A stretch of DNA of 64,000 nt from the NCBI GenBank assembly GCA_035079385.1, contig JAVHKY010000023.1:5720001-5784000 (forward strand), in the 5' to 3' direction. Positions 21,346-31,811 of the stretch are shown in pieces. This DNA is from Aspidiotus rigidus. Lineage: Eukaryota > Arthropoda > Insecta > Hemiptera > Diaspididae. The notes below the pieces were generated by a model that was not told the origin of the DNA, made no database searches, and saw only the letters and a program-made list of their open reading frames with translations. Positions within the stretch are counted from its first letter, which is position 1. Every line of letters begins with the position of its first letter. Made by a program: the position numbers and the translations under genes.

Positions 21346-22781
21346 GAAGGTATGAAATATGATCATCATTCTTTGTTCGCAGAATCTCCGATCAACTGGG
21401 AGAGAAGACTATACCATGCTATCCCCCTTTTCATTTCATCTTTTGATTCGAAAACTATAGCCAAATTTTTTTTTCTTTGTTGGTCCAATATCTTATTTGT
21501 TTCATTCATTACCGTAAAGGTGAGATGTGTCTCTCAACAAAGAGTTTCAGCGAGGGTTTCTAAATTTGTGAAATTCTGGCTCATAACTCGTCGTGGTCAC
21601 TCCGTCTGACTCCACAGTAAGTGTGTTCGTTACCCGCACCCTGTCGAGACGCTCACGCGTGTCTCCAGGGCGCTTAGCCTCCGTACATTCCCGCAAAAAT
21701 GCCCGTCAACGTTAATCCGCTCCCGGTCCCCAACGGGAGTCCCTCTTAACCTCCAACAGTTTCCCAAACTTTACCTCTTTTAAAAGTATGCTGATCGCTA
21801 TGTATGCTTGTAAGACTGTTTCTATATCGAGTACTCTTCATAAAAAAAAGAATAAGAGCTCCTCCCTCCCTCTGATCATTATGTTCCTGTAAGCTAGAAT
21901 CTTCATTCATGCCCCTAATATTGAAGACAAATGTAGAAAACACTCGTGTATTCCTGAGCGAGGAAGATAAAATTATTGATTTTTAGGAAATTGAACTCTA
22001 TGTGAACTTGAAATTAAAATAAAAGCCTCCTGCGTGATCAGGACCCACACAAAATCGAGTTTTCGACTTTTTAAATTCTGTCGGAGAAGCGGACGACCTA
22101 CGCATGATCAAGAAACAACCCCAGATACCATGTTGAACTGTAACGCTCATTACAGTACTGCAAATAAAATCAAACTCCAAACAAGTTAATACGACTAACC
22201 ACAAGTGCAGTTGGAGTCAATGAAACTACGGTCCACCATTAAAAATGTATTATCGTCATAGACATCTCGTGTAAGTAGAAGTCATTAACATTAATCTGGT
22301 CTCCACTCTTGACCTTTACCCAATCGACAGGGCTGTTTGATGCTGTTTTCGTGTTATTATAATAATGTGAAAAATCTTGGCACCCGTAGAGGCGGTTTAG
22401 TATCTATACTACTTGTAAGGATGACTCATCTTCACGTACGGGTGCACATGAAGTGTACATGCGTTCGGTACAGGTAAATTGCTCGTATAACAATCGGAAA
22501 GCCCATTCTCGAGTACATATTCAAGGTTATAAACTGGTTGGTCAGCTGCGCATTTTGCAAGAAGATCAGGAAATACTTATTTTACCGCAACGGAAGAAAG
22601 AGGAAACAATTATGCAAATGCGTGATGGCGATTTTAATCCTCTTTCTGTCTAGAGTGATAACGGCGACCGATTAGACCTTGAATACACGGGGGTATTTCC
22701 TAGGATGTAAAATATTTTTTCTTCGTATTTTGGTTAAATTACGCAAAACATTGGAAAACGTTGCCGCTTCTTCTCTGGCAA
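21346..22781. other. Upstream region of gene 1, nothing recognised
   Basis: No repeat or gene assigned. The part at 21595-21770 is clearly richer in G+C than its surroundings but shows no open frame worth calling. Confidence 0.35.
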
Positions 22782-22789
22782 TATATAAG
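22782..22789 (+). promoter_or_regulatory. TATA box of gene 1
   Basis: TATATAAG lies 185 bases before the start codon. A transcript starting about 30 bases downstream would have a ~160-base leader, and there is no ATG in that leader before 22974, which supports the start choice. Confidence 0.55.
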
Positions 22790-22973
22790 TCTATACTGGT
22801 ACACAAGGAAGATCCATTATTCGAACGTCGTTTTACGCGGTAGAGCTTCAACGAAATTTAGAGTATAGCCTATAGTCGTTGAATACCTGCTGAAAAAACA
22901 TTTTTTACGCGTACGAATCTTTGATTTATTTCTGAAAGTCAATTTTTATTCATTAGAATCTCAGAATTTTATC

Positions 22974-25900
22974 ATGTCGAAATTTGTAATTCGTGTTTCT
23001 CTATTTTACTCGATGGCTTGTCTAATCATCGCAGTCAACGGTTCGCCAGTGCCGGTCCTACCAGTGGCCACCGATATCGAACACGCTGAAGGTGAGTGTT
23101 GAAGTCATAGGTACGGGGTATAAAATGAATCTATTTCGAGGAATATATTTTCGTGCGATAATTAAGCGCCGCGTATTCTACGGGAGTTTGTCAGAAAACT
23201 AGCGAGACATCGAAACTGGTTCATTGGACAAAACCAGCCAGTGCACGATAGATATGAATTACGAAAATCGTGGAATAGGAGTGCTATAAGTTACACTACT
23301 TTGGGAACAGGTATTATTGAAACCTGCAGATTAGCGGCGCAAGTCTTTCCATAGGTTCTTTTTCCTCGTAAATTAAACGAGATCGTTGAACTCGATCGGA
23401 ACTTCCCAAAATTTCCCCTATGCTCTTGAAATTATCTGATTTTATTTTTTTATATTCGTCCAATGATGAAACGATAAAAGTATGCTCATTCAAAATTGCT
23501 TCCAGAAACAAACTAGACGAGGCAAATGTTATGAAGCTTTGGTGTCTAATGGAAAAAATTTGTTTTAATGCCTCAAGTCAGATCGGATCTTGTGATTTAT
23601 TCCAGATTAGCGAATAAAAAACTTGATAAGTTCTCCTTGTCGAGTAGTCTTTTCATTCAAAATTTGTTTTTTCTGCTCCCCAAGTTTGTATTTCATGAAC
23701 ATATAATTTTTCGTTCTAAAGATTTCGTGCGTCAACATTTTTCAGTTTTAACGGAAGCTACTGAATAAGGGGAACTGGGGCTGACTGAAGTGAATTTTGG
23801 GGACGAATCAAATGGAGAAGAGAGCATGGGAAACATGGCTTCCCGTGATTGATTTTTGAGAAATAACAACAGGAAAATGAGGAAGAGAAACGTTTGCCAA
23901 GGGGCAGACTGGAGGAGGTGGGGTTTCTAAAATCGGAAAATTTTCAATTTCCAAGTTTATCATGTAATCTTTGTGAACAATAGCTAATCATAATAATTTG
24001 TACGCCTTTCCCATTGGTCTTGTCAAAGAGGGTAGGAACGTATTTATTAAAGTTTGTCAAATAAGGTAGTTTGAAAAATATAGATTTCTTGACTGGCCTA
24101 AAATCGTGATGTTCTTAAATGCTCCCATTTACTCCGACCGTCTTTTTAAACATTTCACCGATATACTCTCAAGCAAAAAAAAAATAAAATAAAAAGGAAG
24201 AGAATAATTTATCATCTCATAGGCCCATTGACACTTGACTTCGATCGTTGAAAGTATTCCGTTCTTTTCAAACTACGATTGATCCACAATAAAAACTAAA
24301 CTGTTGTTCGCTTCCGAAGCTACGGGTAATATGAGTCACCTTAAACGATTCTCTTCTTCGGCATTCGCTAACAATAAAATGGTGCTTTATGACTACAATG
24401 TCATGTCAAATATGTGTAAATATTTGTCTCTCGAAAACCTTTTTAACGTTGTTAAATAATATACAGATAGGCTATTTGCATTCTATCCATTCAACGTGGA
24501 CGTAGGACAATCAACGACATTAATAAGGTTCAAAGAACTACAAACAAAATGAAATAAATACGTAAATCTAAGTGATAATTGAACTTACAGACTGTCGTGA
24601 TTCATTTTTAAAGAGGTGAGACTTGAAACTAGAAAAATTATTATTCTGTACGCGTGATTGTTAGATAATATTTTACTATGTCGATTTCTAAGGGTAAAAT
24701 TCGAATTAGAACTCCTAAAGTAGGAAAAAACTGTTGCCAAATGAAAAGCAATTCATGAATGGAATACCTGACGTCACAGCTGAATTTTTCTTCTATCGGG
24801 GCTAAAATGAGCTTTTGGTTCATTGGCAGCAAATTAACTATACAGGGGTCATCAGCTCGAGCAGAAGCGTGGGATTGAATGAATACGTAATAGAATATGA
24901 ACCGGAGGAAGTTTACAGTGATGGATTTCGAGTTATTGGAGAGGGCAAGAAGAGAGACTGGAAAGGAGGAAGAAATTGATTCTCTTAGCCTTAAGAAGTC
25001 TGGTTAGGATATCTCCTCCAGAGACACGTAGTGTAACATTTTATAAAATGCTTAATTGTTTACTGCCATTGGATTTAATGATATCGATTATATCAATTCA
25101 GGATGACGTCACAGTAACGTTCCCCTCCACCAGTAGTTCTTTGCTCTAGTATTCTGTATGTTAGGCTAACTAGTTGACAGGCTCGAGAGTCGAAATTTTT
25201 CCGAGTCCCCCTCCTATGATATATAGCTCGAGAGTCGAAATTTTAACAGGGAGCCTATTTTATGGGGGCTATTTGAGAAATCTGGCGTCCGCCGTGCGCC
25301 GTGCGCTGTCCAGCGAAAAACTTGGAAAATTTCGACTCTCGAGAATATATGATAGGAGGGGGACTTAGAAAAATTTCGACTCTCGAGCTATATATGATAG
25401 GAGGGGGACTTGGAAAAATTTCGACTCTCGAGCTATAGATGATAGGAGGGGGGACTTAGAAAAAATTCGACTCTCGCGCCATATATGATAGGAGAGGGAC
25501 TTAGAAAAAATTTCGAATCTGAAGCTACATATGATAGAAGAGAGACTTGGAAAACTTTTGACTCTCGAGCTATATATGATAGGGGACAGATTTTCCCAAG
25601 TCTCCCTCCTATCATAAATAGCTCGAGATTTGAGAAAAACTTGGACTTTCAAACTACATTATACTAGGCTTATTTTACGTCTAGGCCTTCTTTATACTAG
25701 CTTTTTCTAGGTCTAGGCTTCCTTGAATTTTCAATACCAAATCCTATTTGACTCATAAAACAGGTTCCCTACGTTCTTCGTTTAACTTCGTTAAGGAAGC
25801 CGTCGTTTATTTTGTAAGTCCCCCTCCTATTATATACAGCTCGAGAGTCGAAATTTACTGAGTCCCCCTTCTATCATATATGGCTCGAGAGAAGTCCCCC

Positions 25901-28900
25901 TCCTATTATATAGCTGAGAGTCGAAATTTTAACAGGGAACCTGTTTTATGGGGGGCTATTTGAGAAATCTGGCGTCCGCCGTCCGCCGTCCAGCGAAAAA
26001 CTTGGAAAAATTTCGACCCTCGAGCCATATATGATAGGAGAGGGACTTAGAAAAATTTCGACTCTCAAGCTATATATGATAGGAGGGGGACTTAGAAAAA
26101 ATTTCGACTCTCGAGCTATAGATGATAGGAGGGGAACTTAGAAAAATTTCGACTCTCGAGCTATATATGATAGGAGGGGGACTTGGAAAAATTTCGACTC
26201 TCGAGCTATATATGATAGAAGAGGGACTTAGAAAAATTTCGACTCTCGAGCCATATATGATAGAAGGGGGACTTAGAAAAATTTCGACTCTCGAGCTATA
26301 TATGATAGAAGAGGGACTTAGAAAAATTTCGACTCTCGAGCCATATATGACAGAAGGGGGACTTAGAAAAATTTCGACTCTCGAGCCATATATGATAGGA
26401 GAGGGACTTAGAAAAATTTCGACTCTCGAGCTATATATGATAGGAGGGGAACTTGGAAAAATTTCGACTCTCGAGCTATATATGATAGAAGGGGGACTTA
26501 GAAAAATTTCGACTCTCGAGCCATATATGATAGGAGAGGGACTTAGAAAAATTTCGACTCTCGAGCTATATATGATAGAAGGGGGACTTGGAAAAATTTC
26601 GACTGTCGAGCTATATATGATCTAGGCTTCCTTGAATTTTCAATACCAAATCTCATTCGAATCACAAAACAGGTTCCCTTTGTTCCTCGTTTAACTTCGT
26701 TAAGGAAGCCGTAATTTTTTTTTAAGTCCCCCTCCTATTATACACAGCTCGAGAGTCGAAATTTTTCTGAGTCCGCCTCCTATCCATATATAGCTCGAGA
26801 GGTTAAATTTTTTGTAAGTCCCTCTCCTATTATAGACAGCTCGAGAGTCGAAATTTTTCCGAGTCACCTTCCTATCATATATGGCTCGAGAGTCGAAAAT
26901 TTTTCCAAGTCCTCCTCCTATTATATATAACTCGAGAGTCAACATTTTTCCAAGCACTCTCCTATCATATATGGCTCGAGAGTCGAAATTTTTCCAAGTC
27001 CCTCGCCTATCATATATGGCTCGAGAGTCGAATCTGTTACAAGTCCCCCTCCTATCATATATGGCTCGAGAGAAGTCCCCCTCATATCATATATAGCTCG
27101 AAAGTCGAAATTTTTCCAAGTTCCCCTCCTATCATATATAGCTCGAGAGGTGAAATTTTTTGTAAGTCCCCCTCCTATCATATATGGCTCGAGAGTCGAA
27201 AATTTTTCCAAGTACCCCTCCTATTATACACAGCTCGAAAGTCGAAATTTTTCTGAGTCCCCTTCCTATCATATATGGCTCGAGAGTCGAAATTTTTCCA
27301 AGTGCCCCTCCTATCATATACAGCTCGAGAGTCGAAAATTTTTCCAAGTCCCCCTCCTATTATATAGCTCGAGAGTCGAAATTTTTCCAAGTCCCCCTCC
27401 TATCATATATAGCTCGAGAGGTGAAATTTTTTGTAAGTCCTCCTCCTATTATACACAGCTCGAGAGTCGAAATTTTTCCAAGTCCCCCTCCTATTATATA
27501 CAGCTCGAAAGTCGAAATTTTTCTGAGTCCCCCTCCTATCATATACAGCTCGAGAGTCGAAAATTTTTCCAAGTCCCCCTCCTATTATATAGCTCGAGAG
27601 TCGAAATTTTTCCAAGTCCCCCTCCTATCATATATAGCTCGAGAGGTGAAATTTTTTGTAAGTCCTCCTCCTATCATATATGGCTCGAGAGTCGAAAATT
27701 TTTCCAAGTCCCCCTCCTATTATATGCAGCTCGAAAGTCGAAATTTTTCTGAGTCCCCCTCCTATCATATACAGCTCGAGAGTCGAAAATTTTTCCAAGT
27801 CCCCCCCCTATTATATAGCTCGAGAGTCGAAATTTTTTGTAAGTCCCCCTCCTATTATACACAGCTCGAGAGTCGAAATTTTTCTGAGTCCCCCTCCTAT
27901 CACATATGGCTCGAGAGTCGAAAATTTTTTCAAGTCCCCCTCCTATTATATAGCTGAGAGTCGAAATTTTTTGTAAGTCCCCCTCCTATTATACACAGCT
28001 CGAGAGTCGAAATTTTTCCGAGTCACCCTCCTATCATATATGGCTCGAGAGTCGAAAATTTTTCCAAGTCCTCCTCTTATTATATATAACTCGAGAGTCG
28101 ACATTTTTCCAAGTCCCTCTCCTATCATATATGGCTCGAGAGTCGAAACTGTTACAAGTCCCTCTCCTATCATATATGTCTGGAGAGTCGAAATTTTTCC
28201 AAGTTTTTTGCTGGACGGCGGACGGCGCACGGCAAATTTCTCAAATAGCCCCCCATAAAACAGGTTCCCTGTCAAAATCGAATTTTTTCTGCTTCTCGGA
28301 AGTAGGTCAATGTCACTCATGACGTCATCAAACGTGACAGAAACCGTGACGTTTTTCGCAGGAATAGCCCCTGTCAAAAAGTTTCAAAAAACCGTCAAAA
28401 AATCGTGACGGTTTTTCAAGAGTAGTCCTAACCGAAAAATACTCGAAATAGTGAAGAAATAGAGTTATTAAACCCGCAGAGCCGGGTCGTAACTTGGAAA
28501 ATCGCATACATTCGAGTAGTCCCAATTGATAGTATTGGCATGAAGGTAGGATGGGGAGCGCAAGGAGAAGGAAGGAGTGGGTTGGATAAGAGAGTCGAGC
28601 TCTAACTATTTCTTCAAGACGCGGGGAACGAATTCAGAGGACCAGGGGATCGGGGATTCCTCGACCGAAAGAAGTTTATTGTGGGGTCAAGAGGACCAAA
28701 CCTTGTGATGATTGGAGAACAATGATCAGATTTCAATTCATAGGCCAGAGGGTCAATGATGAAGATGACAGGAGGGCTTGCTTGGTTACTAGGATAAGTA
28801 CGTCTTGTTCCGACAGGATGTCGGAAAGGAGGTGGAATTTGCTAGCGCGAAGGAGAGAAGAGAGAGGTGAAAAGACAGGAATGGATGACGGATAGTTCTG

Positions 28901-30771
28901 CAGAATATATGGAGGCCGATTTTTTCATACAGAAGTGCGAAACCTCACCATTTATAGAGAAGGCGTAACCAATTTTGGAACCCGATTTGGATTCATGTGT
29001 AAGGCACGGGTTGTGGGAGGGGAGAGGGCTGGCGATTCTCGTAAGCCAGCCAGATCAAGACGAAAATAAGGTGGTGGGGTTGTCCAAGGAGGGTTGGATG
29101 AGTAAATAGGAAGAATAGACTCAAATTTAAGATGTTTGTCTATATGGGATTTTAACAAAAAAAGTGATGGTTTTAGTACAGAGGGAGGGAAGGAAGGAAG
29201 ATAGGGAGTTGGGAAGACTGGGCCGTAGACGCAAGAAAGTTCGCAGTAAGCGATGATGAACGTAATTGTCGAGGAGGAATACTAGCCTCGGCGCATCGCT
29301 GGTTGGTGTGCAGGGCAGCAGATTGCATTGCATCCAGTAATTTTAAAGAGGATTAGTTAGCCTATCTTTGAATGAAGGATCCGTGTATAGCTGAAGGAGG
29401 AGCTTGGGGCTACAACCATTGTGAGTGTGGGATAGATATTTAAGGACATTTAGTGAGTTTGGGCTTCAAATGAGGGGAGTCCAGGTGTATTTGGAATCGA
29501 AGCTAAGGTCAAGAAATTTAGTGGAGGATTAGAGGCTGATCTGGAAGTTCTGGATGGGAGGGTGGAGAAAGACGTAAATGACTTTCATGAAATATAAGTA
29601 GAACAGTTTTCTTGCTAGAGGAACGAAATTCACGATCCGAGACCCATGAGAAGACTTGGATTAAATAAATATGCGGCTTGTTTAGGATTTGTAGAAACAA
29701 GAGAGACATCGAAATAATCTACAAGAAGCGGAAGAGAACACAGATTATTAGATAGTTTATGGCAATTAGGAAAAGAGGAGAACTTCAAAACTCTCCCCAA
29801 GTAACACCATCTTGAGTGGAGTACAGGGAAGAGCAGTGGTTATGAATTTGAACTAAGGATCTTTCATGAAGAAAGAATGGAAGCAGAGAGGGTAAATTAC
29901 CATGGAGGCCTATTTCAAATGCCAAATACGAGGGAGCTTTCTGTAGATCAAAGAATATGGTGTGAAAAGCAGAGTTATTGCGGAATGATTCTTTAATTTG
30001 GAGGTTGAAGATGGCTTGTGAAGTGTTGCGACCTACGATGATATCAGATTCGAGAAACCAAGATAATCTGTTGCTGAGGATTTTTTAATAGAGTTTATCG
30101 AGAACATAGGTTAGGGCGATAGAACGAGAGGAGGAAGGGATCTTTAGAGGGTTCTAGAATTTGGAGGACGATGGCTGGTTTTTAAGCTAAAGGATACAAC
30201 CCTTGAAGAAGTATTACGTTAAACAGCGATAAATGGATTACAAAAAATTATCTCAAAGAAGATAAAAAAATTTCAAATTTCTGATTTTTCGTCGCTCCGG
30301 CGTCCAGTCCCTCACCTCTCATATTTAGCTACACGTTAAAATTTTCTCAACTGACCAACTGACTCGTATATGATTTCAGGATCCCTTGTACCGATTGAAC
30401 CAGTGGCTCCCATGGTGCAAATAATCGATGTTGAGGCCGAGCCAACTCGCGTTCAAAGGTCACCGAAACCGCTTCACGGTCTCATCAACGATCGTTCCAA
30501 GTCACATCACCACCACCATCACCATCATTACCGACCACACGGTCACGGACATTACGGCGGCGGTGATGGATATTACGGAAATGGAGGTGGCTCATTCTCC
30601 GGAGCTTCGGCATCCGCCTTCTCCGGATCACATGGACACGGCGGCGGAAATAGTGGCGCCTCAGCGTCCAGTAATTCTATAAGTTTCCAAACACCGTTTG
30701 GTGGCGTTTCTGCGTCTCAGGCTAATTCGTACTCTAGCTCTTTCGGAGGCGGTGGTGACAGGTGGTTCTAA
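22974..30771 (+). CDS. Gene 1: secreted His/Gly/Ser-rich protein (two exons)
   Basis: Predicted join 22974-23091 and 30380-30771, 169 residues. Exon 1 encodes a signal peptide (MSKFVIRV, then a hydrophobic core, cleavage likely after VNG) and a Pro/Val-rich start. It ends with GAAG|GTGAGT, after the first base of a codon. Exon 2 begins after TTTCAG|GATCCC and restores a glycine codon. The mature part runs from an acidic stretch through a basic RVQRS (possible processing site) and a run of eight histidines (about residue 86), then Gly/His and Ala/Ser repeats (FSGASASAFSGSHGHGGG) ending GGGGDRWF. This composition recalls cuticle, silk or eggshell-type structural proteins of insects, and the His run could bind metal; function is inference. 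The 7.3-kb intron is filled with transposons. AATAAA lies at 31062-31067. An additional small exon cannot be excluded. Confidence 0.8.
23092..25186 (+). other. First part of the gene 1 intron, nothing recognised
   Basis: Starts with the donor GTGAGT. No coding or repeat family seen, apart from a TGACGTCA palindrome at 24769-24776. Confidence 0.5.
25187..25930. mobile_element. Fold-back element, partial or nested copy with 45-bp units
   Basis: Two units in one orientation (25187-25244) run into a terminus AACAGGGAGCC (25245), followed by a GGGGGCTATTTGAG segment and about six 45-bp units in the opposite orientation (25315-25605). Then come a central spacer (about 25650-25812) and three units reversed again. 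The arrangement is that of a rearranged fold-back copy into which the element at 25931 was inserted. Confidence 0.7.
25931..28272. mobile_element. Fold-back element with opposing 45-bp tandem arrays
   Basis: The left terminus AACAGGGAACCTGTTTTATG is mirrored by CATAAAACAGGTTCCCTGT at 28254-28272. Inside each ~90-bp end is a GC-rich GCCGTCCGCCGTCC-type segment. The left arm (about 26000-26615) has about 13 units of exactly 45 bp carrying CTCGAG and AGGAGGGGGACTT. A spacer (26620-26720) separates it from the right arm (about 26725-28200), with roughly 30 units in reverse orientation. The structure resembles Drosophila FB elements, whose inverted repeats are also tandem arrays, but the unit sequence is different. 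There is no protein gene. It lies in the intron of gene 1. Confidence 0.85.
28273..28555. other. Intron segment with TGACGTCA and CGTGACGG-type repeats
   Basis: Several ACGTGAC/CCGTGACG motifs at 28320-28415 sit just outside the fold-back end. No coding potential. Confidence 0.4.
28556..30200 (-). pseudogene. Remnant of a Jockey/CR1-type LINE reverse transcriptase
   Basis: On the minus strand, from about 30190 leftwards, the three frames together show the order of LINE reverse-transcriptase blocks: an SFYRP-like motif (near 30120), NRLSWFLES-like, GRNTSQAIFN, a FFDLQKA-like block, DGVTWGE in place of DGVPQGS (near 29800), and DYFDVSL in place of YADD (near 29715). Then follow WVSDREF, TVLLIFHESH, KFLDLSFDS, LKYLSHTHNG and LDAMQSAAL. 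Stops and frameshifts are frequent, so it is old and inactive. It is antisense within the gene 1 intron. The 5' and 3' borders are uncertain. Confidence 0.75.
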
Positions 30772-31061
30772 TACTTATTCGATGGAAAATAATGAGAACC
30801 AACTTTACGAAACTAGTCGGGGACTCGCTAACCATAATCTTTGCTTATCTTACCGTTATTCGAATAAGTAAGAGAGATTAGAAAGGGCGTTGATAAATTT
30901 TGGTCAGTATTTTTTTTCTGTAGAATTTCGAAGTTCGATAATATTCTTTTTAATTTATCATTCGATGTTTTGTATTTTTTTACTCCAAAATCAGGTAACA
31001 ATCTATATTCCTAATTATACTCGTGAATCAAAAGGCTGCAATTTTTGTGATATACTTCCCA

Positions 31062-31067
31062 AATAAA
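31062..31067 (+). terminator. Poly(A) signal of gene 1
   Basis: AATAAA, about 290 bases after the stop codon, gives a 3' UTR of ordinary length. Confidence 0.55.
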
Positions 31068-31811
31068 GTAATCAAAATTTGAAATTCGTGTTAGCGAACG
31101 TTAAATACATAATAATATTAATTTTGATATGTTTGATTTATACGATCGCGGGTGAGTTGATCAAATTGGATCTTGTAAACCTAATATAGTCGAATTCAAC
31201 TGATCACTCAAGTCCTGAAGAATCATTTCACTTTTTTGAAAATATTCGTACTCCTCTTATTGAGTTCAGGCTAATTTAATCAAGTGTCTTCTTCTTGTCC
31301 CCCAAAAATGTAAATATGTCGATACTAGGTGGGATTAAGCTAGGTTAGACACCGTCCACGCCTACCCGAGTGATCGCACGTACACGGGAGAGATATGAAA
31401 TATGATAGTTTTTTTTTTTTACTCGTAGGCCTTCTCTTCTCTCTCCAAATTCCGCAGTAAATTTTGTATGAGAATCAGCTAGATTTTACACCGTAGAACT
31501 TTGTCGGACCTCAGAAATTTCTACGACATTTTGTACTCGAGGTTCAACAAAGAACGTTTTCAAATTTGTAATCTGAAAGTTCTCGAGCCTCATAGGCTAT
31601 TGAAGAGCACATGGAATTCTTATGGAAAATCGTAGAACTTACTTCCGATCGGTCTCGAACCATTGCTGATCTTAGTTGTCTCCTAGATCTCCATTTGTTA
31701 TGAAGTTTTACTCGTACGAATATTAAAATACATATTATTCACAAAAACTTTCGACTTAATCATACAATATAAATTGATAACATGATACGTAGGCAATAAC
31801 AAAGTAAATCA
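31068..31811. other. Spacer between the convergent 3' ends of genes 1 and 2
   Basis: No gene seen. A clear minus-strand AATAAA for gene 2 was not found; AATATT-like variants lie near 31725. Confidence 0.4.

Noticed and set aside
21123..21362. 79-codon plus frame rich in Phe, Leu and Tyr
   Set aside because: Translation of a T-rich low-complexity tract.
26122..26625. 167-codon frame of 15-residue repeats (and the similar frames at 27150-27957)
   Set aside because: The repeat unit is 45 bp, a multiple of three, so any stop-free unit gives a long frame in several phases and on both strands. No start context or codon bias; it is fold-back repeat DNA.
25187..28272. CRISPR-like array
   Set aside because: Units are tandem with no unique spacers, and the arrays are inverted relative to each other in eukaryotic DNA.
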